Shown: positions 21,545 through 33,068 of the stretch, in pieces
Numbering within the stretch: the first letter of the stretch is position 1
Layout: every line of letters begins with the position of its first letter
Source: Cycas panzhihuaensis
Taxonomy: Eukaryota; Cycadophyta
DNA: 64,000 nucleotides
Assembly: GCA_023213395.1 (NCBI GenBank)
Contig: CM041465.1
Span: forward strand, 220,541,741-220,605,740
Direction: 5' to 3'
Notes under the pieces: generated by a model
Told to the model about the DNA's origin: nothing
The model's database searches: none
Seen by the model: only the letters and a program-made list of their open reading frames with translations
Translations under genes and position numbers: made by a program

Positions 21545-24029
21545 TTAGATCTTGCAATATTTGGAGCTCAGATCTTAGCCTGTAGTATTTGGCACTTGTA
21601 TTTCTTGCAACAATTAGCATAGATCTTGGCATATTTGAGATATTTGGGCCTACATTTTTCAAGCTAGATCTTGGCATTATTTGCATATCAGAGTGAGCAT
21701 TTATTACGAGAGTCTCATGACCATTTTTTGCATATTATCACAGCTATTTTCTAGTCTGAGGTGATATTATTTGGTCGAAGGCATTTAAACTTTAGAAAAA
21801 TTCATTTATGTTTATTAATATTCCATTTTATTATGCTGGTTCCTATTTTGTTATTTTTGAAACTATTATTTATCATTTTAGAACCAACTCATAATTCTTT
21901 AACGCTACCTAGAACCATAGCACATAACTAATTGTTCTACTCATAGCTAAGTTATCTAACTACTGAAAAAGATTTCACCTTGTTTCGTTGATTGTGTTAT
22001 GAGATATCACTCTTAGAGCCAACACATATCCATTTTTTAACTATTTTGGTCTGGAGGCTCGTTCCAACTTTGCAGGAAACCATTGCTCATGAAATTTTAC
22101 CAACATTAAGTCACTAGACATATCTATCTATGTTTCAAGTTTTGTGAGGATTCATGCATCCAATGAAGAGTTTGAGTCATCAGAACCTCTATATTTAGGT
22201 TTTTCTATAATTTTCCTTTGTTTTTTCATTTAAAACAAATAAGTTTTGAAATTTTTTAATGTTTTGAGCCCATGAAGCTCGGCATCCCTATTTAGCAAGC
22301 AAAATAGAAGGTTTTTGGGCTATTCTTAGTTATTGTTCTAGCCAGATCTACCCTTTGTTCTCAAATCTTTCTATTTAACTGTTCATCACTGTATACTCTC
22401 TCAAACAAGTTTAAATTGTCATTTTTGATCTAATTTTACTCATTTCACCTCCATATTTGAGTTTGAAGTACCTTAGAACCCCTGTCTACAGTTCTCTAAT
22501 TGATTTTAGACCTCCATTTGGCTTCCAATCTTTGTCTACATCATCATATGGGTCATGCGGCCTTTGCGCATTAAAAATTTCAATTTTTTTTAATTATTTT
22601 AAATATTAAAAATTAAATATATTTAAAATCTATGTTTTAAAAAGGGCTTAGCCCCCTTTGTATGTAGCCCTCAAGTTTGCCTTCCATGTGAACTCACCTT
22701 AAGCACCTTAAGAGATCATTCTTTTATTTTTTCAAGTGATCTTTTTCGTTTGGGGTGCCTTCAACTATTGGTGGATATTTTCTAGCAATTTAAGGTCTAC
22801 TACCCTCATTGACATCTAATTTTTAATTTAAAATAGCCCCATATGACCGTGCACCCAAATTATCAAAAGGGGCTAACTTGATTTATTAAAGGTTTCTTTA
22901 TAAATTTACTTTAAGAGACATTGGCATATTTTATGGTGTATCTCATCATTGGCTTATTGGATTTTAGTGAAACTAGCCTCATTGAGACCATATTTTAGAG
23001 TACTATAGTGTATAATCATTATTTATCAAATTTAAGATTGTTTTTCGTGAGTTTTAATTGGTCAAAGTGACTCTTTCTTTCAGTTATTATCTTACTAGCC
23101 ATAAAGAGGCCTACTTATAGTTTCTATAATAACTTTGTTATATAAACTCTGTTCTTTAAACTGCTAAATTTGTTGAAAAGGTAATTCAGTGTACTACATA
23201 TTAGAATCACTTTTATTGCATTTTGACACCATTTTGTGGGTTTTAGAAGGTGGTCAACTTGAGCTTTCTGTTCAGCCCTAGACAAGCATATTTTTATAAC
23301 TTTTTAAGCATTTTATTATTTCAAAGGATTATACTTGAATCATTGTTTATTACTAATTGATTCTTAGAATTACTATTGATCTTTGTATATATTTTTAAGT
23401 TGTTTTATAGCCAAGAGATATTTTTTTCAACACTTTGAGCTTCTAACAGCCTAAGTGGTGCAAAATCAATAAACGTGTATAATTTATATTAAATTTATTT
23501 ATTTCTTACATTATTGATTGAATACATACAACTTTCTAGTATTTTTATTACTTTAAGCAAATGTTCTACTTAAAATTTTTAAGTTTTCATATAATTATTT
23601 TGCTATACAAAGGAATAATTAGACATTCTTATTGTCTAGCATAATTTGATAAAGAAGTCATCTTATTTTTTATTAAAAGATTTAGTTCCTTATTTTATTT
23701 AAAAGCTACAAAGTTAGTTGCAAAATTTCATTAATTATTTATCTCAAAAACTAATTTACATTTCAAAGCATTAAAGAATCTTTTATTACGTCACATTCAA
23801 AAGAAGCATACAATTTTTTATTTTTTCTATAAAATATTTCAATTTGAAAGAACTAGTTTGCATACTAGCTTCTATTCTTGGTTTATTTGAGGAAGAAGAG
23901 CATATTGATCATCTCTTTCACATACTTATTGTAACTTTATGAAGTCTTTTCATCATACTTTCATTTGAAGATTACTCATTCATTGGATCCATATTATTGA
24001 TTATGTAACTAAGCATTTACATGATGACA
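21545..24029 (+). other. leader of E3
   Basis: About 2.5 kb with no recognisable coding domain. The first 200 bp repeat a short unit built on 'TTTGG...TAGATCTTG' (for example 21531-21555, 21562-21580, 21606-21620, 21661-21676). The rest is AT-rich and featureless to me; it may carry packaging signals. Confidence 0.5.
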
Positions 24030-24650
24030 ATGAATTCAAATAATATTAGTTTACTAGTATTTAATGGAAATGATTTTTAGTTTTGTAGGACCATTATGAA
24101 ATCTCACTTAATGTCAAATAACCTTAGGACATATATCAAGGATGGATATAAACCTAACAATAATGAAGACTTAAAAAGGGACAATCAAGCCCTTATATTT
24201 CTATTTTATAGTTTAGATGATAATATATTTTCAATTGTTTCAGAAATAACTACTTCCAAATTAGTATGGAACACATTGGATTCACTTTATAGGATAGATT
24301 ACTTTGATTTCAATTGTACTAACTATATTGATGACATTTTTCTTGTGAGGCAGATGGTAGAGTAGGTACCATGTGAAGAAAAGATTAACATTTCTTGTAT
24401 TAATTTAGATTTCATTAAAAATAATGTTTCTAATATTACATTCGATATGAAGATATGTATTAAGTACTTAACTCCAATGAAGGACCAAGAACAATATAAA
24501 GGTATTACCATTCATTCACATCAAACCACATCAACAAGACCTACTTGGAAGCTACCATCACTACATGATTTTGAAAAGACACATGTTAGTGATAAGATGA
24601 GGAAGCAAGTTGCCATTTTCAAGCATATTGATTACCAAACTAAAGGATAA
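24030..24650 (+). pseudogene. gag-like ORF of E3 (UBN2-type)
   Basis: The ATG at 24030 opens 'MNSNNISLLVFNGNDF', then TAG (likely CAG or TGG before decay) and 'FCRTIMKSHLMSNNLRTYIK'. The 'F-x-G-x-x-(F)-x-x-W-x-x-x-M-x-x-x-L' layout is that of copia gag N-termini. 'DNQALIFLFYSLDDNIFSIV' and 'TSKLVWNTLDSLY' match the UBN2 core, where a short-residue block is followed by 'A-K-E-A-W-x-x-L'. The tail becomes basic and ends close to the 3' LTR. With no pol, its product would at most supply gag or an RNA-binding factor. Confidence 0.7.
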
Positions 24651-24723
24651 GGTTTCAAAGTCATTTTCAAGTACAAATACCACAAGTTCAAGGACAAATG
24701 AAGAATGATAGTGATGACTATTA

Positions 24724-24733
24724 AGAAGGAGAA
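24724..24733 (+). promoter_or_regulatory. polypurine tract of E3
   Basis: AGAAGGAGAA directly before the 3' LTR start TGTTGGGG; it would prime plus-strand DNA synthesis. Confidence 0.85.
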
Positions 24734-25062
24734 TGTTGGGGTTAATGCTCATCACCCCACTCCTACCTTTTGCACATGTGAGCATACACATGTTAAGGTA
24801 AGTCGGGTAAGGTTAAGTTTAACTTAAGTATTATTTTAATGTTGTTTAAATTTTAGAGGTTGAGGAGGTTTCCCTCCTCCCCCATAATTATATATTTCTG
24901 GGGTGAAAATCCCTAGTCTCTTCAGACACCACCAACATTTAAAAATCTAATGTACCCTCACAAGATGGATTGAATAATATATACTTTGCTTATGTTTTCT
25001 TATAATGGATTAGCATGCGAATACCTACTTTGCTCTGCACTGCTTGTATTATTTTTCCAATA
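24734..25062 (+). repeat. 3' LTR of E3
   Basis: 329 bp, TGTTGGGGTTAATGCTCATC ... TTTTCCAATA. The terminal CA has become TA. It is followed exactly by the target copy GCAAT (25063-25067). Confidence 0.95.
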
Positions 25063-25067
25063 GCAAT

Positions 25068-26080
25068 AAATAAAAGTCTAGAGAATTGAGCTGCGAGATG
25101 ATCAACAATTATTGATGAAGAAGCATGTGTGCAATTATGACTAAAGGTAGGTCTTTGTTAGGGAGGTCATAGATGGACAACAAATTTTCTTACTTTCTAC
25201 CATGATAAGCAAGTCCTCCTCTTTTCTTTGCATTGAGTAGGTCTTCTTCCTTTCTATCTATTACAACAATAATGAGTAACTTTCTCTCTATGTTGAAGAT
25301 GATAAGTAAATCTTCCTCCTTTCTTATTATAGTAATGATGGCAAGTAAATCCTCCTCCTTTCTTACTGTGCTGACGATGGTAAATAAATCTTTTATCAAA
25401 GATAAAGGCAAATGGTCTCTAAAATATCTTTCTTCTTATTATTAAAACCTTAGTGCTCTAGGTTTTATGCTTAACATAAATCATGGTACTAATATAAAGG
25501 TATCAAGGCAGCATAATGAGTAGCTTTTAGTGGCTATGTATCTCTTCACAAGCAAGATTTTTCAAGGTAGATTTGAAAAAAAATTAGCCATGTAGGGTTT
25601 TATTTTGGTGTGAAGTGAGGAGCATGCAAGCTTTTTTTTTCACAGAGTTATCTTCTTAGTTTCTTACTAATAGGGTTCTACTCCAAAGATATTGTTATTT
25701 TTTGCAGTGGTGGGCTTATTTTGTAATGGGAAGGAAATAGGGTTTCTATATAAAAGTCTCTAAGTCTTAGAAGGTTTTCTTAAAAGTTTATTCTATTTTA
25801 AAAAAAAGTCTTGGATTGTAAGAACATATTATGTAAATTGTAGACAAGATATGTAGTCTTTTGAAATTCTAAGGTTGAATTCCCCTTTTTATTCTCTTAC
25901 TTTTATAAAAAAAATCTGTCTAGAATGCAATAATTTTAATATGTATATTTATTTTCCTAAAAATTACTTTTGACTCTTTATGCTGAGAAGTCTTTTAAAT
26001 TTCTTTTGGCACTGATAATTAAAACCTATTTTGGTAGAGATCTGTCTAGTTGCATGCTTGATGATGGCTACTATATTTGT
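25068..26080 (-). other. leader of E1, right part, with short tandem repeat
   Basis: No coding domain. At about 25195-25400 an imperfect unit of roughly 45-50 bp repeats four to five times (TAAGTAAATCCTCCTCCTTTCTTA plus a GATGATG/AATGATG spacer), T/C-rich on this strand. The open frames seen on both strands here are by-products of the repeat. Confidence 0.55.
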
Positions 26081-26090
26081 TCTGATACCA
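26081..26090 (-). promoter_or_regulatory. tRNA-iMet primer-binding site of E1
   Basis: The minus strand reads TGGTATCAGAACA, one base from the standard site, directly downstream of the E1 5' LTR. Confidence 0.85.
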
Positions 26091-26821
26091 TATTAGAGAA
26101 TTGAAGTAGAGAAGTAGATTACATAACAATAAAGTAGATTATAGAAACACACATTAGAAAGACATTTAACCTAATTTGTATATAGCTTTTTGATAGGTGG
26201 AAAATACCTTTAAGAGAAGGAAAACCAACTTAAAAGTAACATCATATGCAATCTATCCTCAGCTCTCTTATCTTTCAGGAGAGAAAATAGGACACTTTAA
26301 ATAGGTTGAGTAGGATAACCACCTAGTCAATCACTCTTTTAATTAATATGATATAATACATAAAGTAAAGTTTAATTTAAATTAAAAACATAAAATAGAA
26401 TTACTTGTTAATAAATGGCATCTAAGTATGTTTTCCATGATCAACAAAATGTATGCCACTAATTAAATATTTTTTGCCTTAATGCTTATGTCTAATATTA
26501 AATAAGATTAAAGGATGGATCTTTCTTCATATCATACTTATTGTAAAATTGATCAACAAAAAAAACAAGATCATACATTCTATTATACGCCATAGGATTT
26601 AATGTTTGATCCTCACTTTCTTTGATTTCATCAAACTCTTATATGAAAATCAATTTCATGAGGAAATAAGATTGATATTCTTCATGTTTTTTTTTTTTTT
26701 GATGTGATGTCCAATTATATTTTACATTAGTCCTAACCCCTTTCATACATTATCATGTATTTTATGAATATCATATTATGATCACCTTAAATAATATGCC
26801 ATTTAGGGAAATATGCTAACA
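26091..26821 (-). repeat. 5' LTR of E1
   Basis: The left boundary is set by the primer-binding site. The right boundary is the minus-strand TGTTAGCATATTTCCC start at 26821. Length about 731 bp. The partner LTR is outside the window, so the ends rest on TG/primer-site logic alone. The minus-strand terminus reads CTCTAATA, with CA decayed to TA. Confidence 0.65.
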
Positions 26822-27814
26822 CATAAAGGATGGCCTAAAGGGTTCTTACACGAGATAAGGGATGTTATAAATATATATATGATTCTTTAAATAATTTTAA
26901 GTTTGGTCATTCTCCCACCAATCCATTGTATATCATACTTATACATATAGATTTTTTGTGTTTCATTAATCAATCTTACACTCACCTCATCATCTATTTA
27001 TTATCTATTTTTGGGATCCATTTCTACTATTATAGCTTATATATTTCATGTCCTAATTTTTTTGAATCATAGTATTCATCTCCAAATTTATCTTTGTGGT
27101 ATCAAACTGAATACCACAACTAACATTGTGGTATCAGGTTCTATGGCTATATCCTTTAGAGGATATGTTTTGAGCCTATTCTTTTAGATTTTTAGAGCCC
27201 TTTTAATGTGATTTTTAGAACCCTTATAATGCCTAGTTTTGACCTAACATCATGCTTTTCTTTTCTTTTCTTTTCTTTTTTAAATTAGGGTTATTTTATC
27301 ATAAGTTCATTAAATATTTTGGGGTTGTTATGTTGTAAAATACTAAAGTTTTTTGGGCTAATTTACTATTTTTCTAAAAATTATTTAGACTAAATATTGT
27401 TATTTTATGATAGTTTTTTATTTGAAAAAAGAGGTTGTTTTAACTTACTCATAAATTTTTAAAGTTCTCATAAAGCTTGTTTTGAAGCTACAAGAAACAA
27501 AAAAAAAAAAAAAAGGATTTTGTATATTAAAAAACGTATTTTTATGACTTGTCTTTTTTATGCATATAGGCCTAGAAGTATGTCATATATAATTATTATT
27601 GGAGGTCATAAAAATGTTGGAACATATGATTTATCACATATGTAATGATCAATGTTAAGTGATATGATATATACATAATTCTACCAATCACTCACATTGA
27701 GATATATAAAATACACACATATTCATATAATCATACTATTGGATGATGAAAAGGTTCAAGAGACATCATATGCTACTCATGAGGTGAACATTACTATAAA
27801 TATGTATACACAGC
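26822..27814. other. unassigned AT-rich DNA between E1 and E5
   Basis: No gene or known repeat is recognised. It holds a short (CTTTT)n run at about 27257-27283 and a poly(A) run at about 27497-27514. CATAA (26822-26826) would be the E1 target site if its LTR boundary is right. Confidence 0.5.
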
Positions 27815-30800
27815 ATTCAAAATGGGTGAAGGCATCCTCAGTTTTTCGAGTAGCCTTAAAAGGGACTCTCCTATCTTGAGAGGTTAAGGAAGGAGAGGGA
27901 GAATGAATGGGGATTTTCCCAGGATTAAGGGAAAAGAGGAGGTAAACCGTAGTGGAAAAGGGGTGCCTATGGAATAAAAGAAAGATGGCAGGTGGAAATA
28001 GTGTAGGAAAGGGGAGGTTCAATTTAAGAGAACCAACTCCTAGAAAGGTAAGGCAAATAAGGCACCTTACCAAAGGACACCTAGAAGGAATGCCTCTAGG
28101 GTTTATATGCACTAGATGGGTGACTAAGGAAGTCAAAAGTTTTAGGAGATGTCTTTGTTTTACTCAAGAAAGTGACATAATAATGTGAAATACAATTGTT
28201 AGTAAATAAATGCAATTCAAAAGAAAAATAAACTCTCTTCTTTACCTCTTGTTTCCTCTCTCTCTCCTTTTCTTTTATGGACAAAAAGACAAGGGAACAA
28301 AGAGGAAGAGTAAATGCAAGAAAAGAGTGCAATGACTAGTGCAATTTGTTCTAATAATATATGGGAAGAAAAAGTAACCATTAAGAGGCCTAAATCCCTT
28401 TATGTCCCTACCTTGGTAAGTGCAAAGAACATGCAAAAGAGAGGGAAATGCAATAAAGGGAAAGAAACTGTTTAGTCACTTTTCACTAAGGATGTAATAT
28501 GGGTACTATATCAACTCAAACTACCCTTGTTTGAATGCCCATGCAATAAGGAAGGGAAAGAAAGTGGAGTCAATGCATGCCAATGCAATGGATGACTTCC
28601 TTTCCTAATGAATGCAAAGTGGATGATCTTTGAGCAAGAAAGAATACATGCAACTTTTCCTTTTCTTTTCTTTTGGGAAAGGGGGAAAGGGATAAGGAAC
28701 AAGGAAAAGTTGGAGGAAGTGAACCTAGAACCAAGTTGGTTGGCAAAGCATACCTTTCTTCCTTCTTTACGATCTCTTTACCGGTCACCTCACGCTCCTT
28801 GCCATGGTTGGCATTGTAAGTGGAACATTGGTGGGGCTTCCTTACCTTCCCCAAGATGCTTGTGCAAGAAGAAGTAAGAGGAGTTACAAGGAAAAAAAAG
28901 CTCAAAGAGAAATAAGAGGAAACAAAGTACACGTACCTTTCATTATGGTTCCTACTTGTTTCATAAAGTAAAACCTAATTGGTAGATCAATTTCCTTTCT
29001 ACAGGAGGCTATATACATATGAAAGCAAATAGAGATTTGTATATAGATATATGTATGTTTGACAAATAAAAATTTGATCTTACTTATGTGCTTTGTAAAA
29101 AGGAAATAATATGCTATTCAATTTTCATTAATATACATGTAAAGTATTTAATCAATCCTTTTGAGGAAAGGGGGCTAAAGGGAATGAAAAAAAAAACCTC
29201 AGAATGGCCAACCCTCCCAAATGGGGTACCTCCACATGCTCAAGTACTCCAAGCAACCAAATCAAGCAAAGAATTATGGATTCTAAGAAAACAAGGAAGG
29301 TAACAAAGTTTGCAAGAAAAAAAATTGTAAAAGCTACAAAAACTATAAATGTTCAAAAAGTTGCAACATTGTAACTTTTACAAGATTTACAAGATAAGGT
29401 AAGAATCCTACAAACTACAAGATTTACAAAGAAATCCAATTTTAGATTATGTATGAGGCTAGGTTGTAGGCATTACAAGAGGCTGCCAATACTACAAACA
29501 ACAAGATCCTTCACCCCAAGGGTTTTTAGGTACGTAAGGTGGATATGATATGGGAGAAGTGTGAAAGGTAGGTGGCTCTACTGGAGGATGTGACTAAGAG
29601 GGTTGGAACCCTAGCCTTAGGCTCCTCTTCTTCCTTTCTACAAGTTCCCACAACCCAGTTGCTAATGGCCCAAGAGAAACCTCAAGAGGTGTACAGGATA
29701 GGCATGAGGGACAAAGGGTTTGCCTTCCTCCAAAGGATCTAAGAAACAAATGTATGGAGGAGCTTTTTAGGTAAACAAGGGACAATACTCACAAAAAAAA
29801 AAAACTTTGCCAAAGGAAGAAATAGTAAGGTACAAATTTGAAATCACTACTAGAACTAATTTAGAGCAAATATTACCTCATGGACTGGTAGGAGTAGAAG
29901 GATCCCTCCTGGTGGGTGGAGGAAAGCTCCACTTAGTAGTACAAACAAGATAAGAAAAGTTATAAATGCTTGGTATGATGGCTGGAGTGAGTACTTGAGA
30001 GGAGAAACCTATTGGAAATGGATTACTACAAACTTGCAACTTAGGGTTTTTCCCTAAGGAAAGGAGGAGGTAGGAGAAGAGAGCAGGAGATAGTAGTTAG
30101 AGACATTATTTTCTCTCAAATGAGACAAGAGAGATAAAGTGAGTTTAAAATTAGGTTTTTATACCTAACTTTGGTCTATCGATTGATTAGGGATCACCCT
30201 GGGTAGGAAATAGCTCACTGCCATATGTCAATTTTGCAATCAATCTGAAACTAGACATTGTTAGGCCAAGGATTTAAATGGACAGTCACCCTATGATAAA
30301 CTTCATAGTACTATAAAGTTTGCTACAATATCATGAACAATGCCATAGTGCACTTAAAACATAGAGAAAAAATAAAGGGGGGCCTGGGAGACCCCTAAAA
30401 AATAGGTTCTAGACCTAGACAGAGCAAAACACTAAGTTGCCAAGATATTTAAGAGACCTTTAAGTACCAAGGAGACCTTATCAAGTAAGGAAAAGGTGGT
30501 TATTAGGCCCTAATATGGGACAAGTAGCAAGTGTGAGGGCGATCATGCCTAGAACAGGGTGTTAAGGATCATGCAATGCCAAAAGACAATCAAAAGTAGG
30601 CTGTAGGAGCTGAGGATTACTTAGGAGTGTTGTGGAGGTGTGATGGAAGGCTATATTATGCCATGGGATATTTGTCTTGAGTCATCATAGGTTGAAATAA
30701 TAGTTACAAGCATAAAGAGCAAGCAAGCCAGGCATATCAATCATGCAATCACTAATACCTCATAGAATGTAACTATTATATGTCTCAATACATTTGAAGT

Positions 30801-30880
30801 AAAAGAAGTGTTATGCTAGAGATATACCCACACTTACCTAAGAGGTATCATCAATGTACATTCCTAATAGTCAGGAAACA
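27815..30880 (-). repeat. 3' LTR of E5 (truncated at its end)
   Basis: Colinear with 52495-55550. The start TGTTTCCTGACTATTAGG is at 30880. The TATA box TATAAAAA (minus) is at 30156-30163. Similarity ends near 27815, about 190 bp short of the LTR end seen in the 5' copy. Direct repeats of the ORFs in this region with those near 52500-54000 reflect LTR identity, not genes. Confidence 0.9.
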
Positions 30881-31439
30881 CTGCCCCCTTGGTGGCAGAA
30901 CCTCACTACTCGGTAGTATAGAGCGATGGTGAATGCTATCAATACAAAGGTTAGTATCATGTATCAATGTAAAAAGATATCATCATCCAAGGGGACTAGT
31001 AAGTGTCATGGTGAATTGCATGGATAAGGAAGGAGAAGGGGTGACATAGGGGCTGCCTATGCATTACCCTAGAATCTAACATATAAAAAAGAGGGGATGA
31101 GGGGGATGCCCCCATTACACCTATGCAAGATGAGTGATGTGCATGGTCATGAACATAATCAATGAATGGATATGAGCACGCGATATATACATGTAGAGAT
31201 CAAAGTGCAAGGGCCTCATACCACAAGTGGTATGAAGGGTAAGACAGAGAAATAAACTTGGCAGTCACCATAGTTTAACCTCATTAGTGGCCTACTTTTA
31301 AAGGTGCAAAGGAATCACAAGTGGAGGACGGGACGATCTAGGAGCCAAGGCAATCAAGAAACCCACTAGGCAACCTAAGGAGAATCATCTAAAAGAGAGA
31401 GATGATGCTCAAGGATGTGATGGACAAGGCCATCTACCT
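30881..31439 (-). other. polypurine tract and 3' untranslated stretch of E5
   Basis: The minus strand reads CCAAGGGGGCAG (30892-30881) right before the LTR start. At 31268-31310 lies the CATAGTTTAACCTCATTAGTGG segment shared with E2 and with the array at 62885-63245. No coding domain. Confidence 0.8.
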
Positions 31440-31925
31440 TTGTGTTTAAGTCTCAAGGGATGTGCTGAACATCCATGAAGGAGAAACGAGATAGAAGGGA
31501 TCTCACAGTCGAGGTAAGGGCTCTCAATCATGGGTAACGCACCTGATAAACCTAGGTTAGCTGTGAAACAATGATTTGAGAGTCACAGAAGAGGGTGATA
31601 GGACCATGGTGGAAGCAAAATGCATCGGTAAGGGCCTCGATAATATTTGTATATTTAGCTTTGTTATTTATGTCCTTAGGGAGAAAGATCCTAGAATGCA
31701 TATAGTCATGTCTAGAGGGGTCATAGAGGATCCACGCAATAGCAGAAGGTCTTGGATTTCCATAACTTCCTCTGTCAATGAAGATAAGTAGTACTATGGT
31801 AGAAAGGATAAGGTTTGCATCAAATGACAAGAGAAATGGTGATGGTAAGGTCAAAAAATAAGGAGGAAGAAAGGAGGTAGCAATGGGGCTACAATAGCTT
31901 AAAATGCTATGAATATAGATCATGA
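31440..31925 (-). pseudogene. archaeal-type RNase H (aRNH) of E5
   Basis: The minus-strand frame contains 'LIFIDRGSYGNPRPSAIAW' (first catalytic Asp, D-G-G-S-x-G-N-P-G with G to R changes) and 'DPSRHDYMHSRIFLPKD'. Next come 'AKYTNIIEALTDAFCFHH' (A-E-Y motif with the catalytic Glu changed to Lys) and 'LFCDSQIIVSQL' (next catalytic Asp). Past a stop, the C-terminal helix 'HIP..LNTKVDGLVHHILEHHL' is visible. It aligns closely with the E2 domain. It has no RT or integrase attached. In this element it is separated from integrase by about 4 kb that carries a gene in the opposite direction. The Glu-to-Lys change alone would inactivate it. Confidence 0.88.
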
Positions 31926-32364
31926 GAGGATAGGAGAGGCCTGGGAGGAGGCTATCAGGCTCAAGGGAGGCCTACCCACTAAAAGGGGAGGAGAAGATAG
32001 TGAGAGGGCCCCTTTAAGGCTCCCAAGGGTCACAAAAAGGGCTAATGGAGGTCTAGAAAGGAGGAGGCACATTCCCTAGGAGCCTCAAAGGCTCGAATAA
32101 GTGGTAAAAATGGATCCAAGATGCTGAAATGAGTCAAAGGAGTATAAACATGGGTATGTTTCAGAGCGATGTAAAAAATGAGATAGAAGAGGCATCTAGG
32201 AGATTGACATCATCATCATAAATGTGCCAAAAGAGCTCAAAACAGAGGCTACAAGAAAGAAATATAGGATAGACCCTGAAGGCAAAGTGGATGAGGGCAA
32301 GGAGATGGTCTCAAGGGCTATCGCAATAAGGGAAAAGGAGAAAGTAACCCCTGGGACCCTCACA

Positions 32365-32372
32365 TATATAAA
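32365..32372 (+). promoter_or_regulatory. TATA box of the E5 antisense gene
   Basis: TATATAAAGGGAGGAGG on the plus strand, conserved in position and flanks with 1708-1723 of E2 (minus). It lies about 700 bp ahead of the first conserved coding exon, which is preceded by a plausible splice acceptor (TTATTTACAG at 33059-33068). A spliced 5' leader is likely. Confidence 0.5.
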
Positions 32373-33068
32373 GGGAGGAGGGTGAAAATAGAATTCATTT
32401 TCACAGGCCCCATGATCAATCTGGAGCCCTCCCTTCTATGCAATAAAGCTCTATTGAGATTCAAGAGTACTTTATAGGAGATTCAATTGTGGATCAAGGT
32501 GCAGAGATAGTCGACAAGACTAGAGTGATGAGATGGCAGTAGTTAGACCCGATCCAATGAGTGGATCATCCCTTAATTCTTCCATTTTGTCATTTTAATT
32601 TAATATATTTTTTACAGTTTTTATAGCTTATTTTGGCTCTTTAAGGGTAAATCATGACCTCCTGGAACTCGAATAAGGTTAGGGAGGGGGAGGACCAGGG
32701 CATTAGGCAACCCTAGTCCTAGTGGGCTAGGCCTTAACCCACTCAAATAAAAATTTTAAGTTTTTTTAGGGCACCTTCCCCATTTCTTAGGAGGGGAAAC
32801 AATGGCCCCATGGCAAAGATCGCAGTGCTACAGAGTTTGCAGTGGGGCCACCAAGAAAATAGAATTTTCTCAGCGGAGCCCATATCAATATCTACGGTAC
32901 CATAGATTTTGATGCAGGGCAGAGAATAGATAATAGGGAAAAGGAAAAAGGAGACCCACTAGATGATTTTTCTAAGTCTAATAGAGCATAAGGCATCCAA
33001 GGGGCAGCATGATATATAACAAGGTGATACATAGGGTGTTCTGACTGACTTTTGGATTATTTACAGGC

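Larger units (their letters stand above)
10698..25062 (+). mobile_element. E3: gag-only LTR retrotransposon (copia type), host of E4
   Basis: The 5-bp duplication GCAAT flanks it exactly (10693-10697 and 25063-25067). The 5' LTR is 10698-10709 plus 21223-21530, split by E4. The 3' LTR is 24734-25062. Both begin TGTTGGGGTTAA and end TTTTCCAA(C/T)A. A tRNA-iMet primer-binding site follows the 5' LTR and a polypurine tract precedes the 3' LTR. Without E4 the element is about 3.9 kb and holds only a gag-like ORF, with no protease, integrase or reverse transcriptase. It is therefore non-autonomous and must have relied on a partner element. Confidence 0.93.

Noticed and set aside
27777-28932. Open frames on both strands with close relatives near 52500-53450, looking like a duplicated gene
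   Set aside because: Both sets lie inside the two LTRs of E5, and similarity reflects LTR duplication. The frames shift between copies and carry no known domain.
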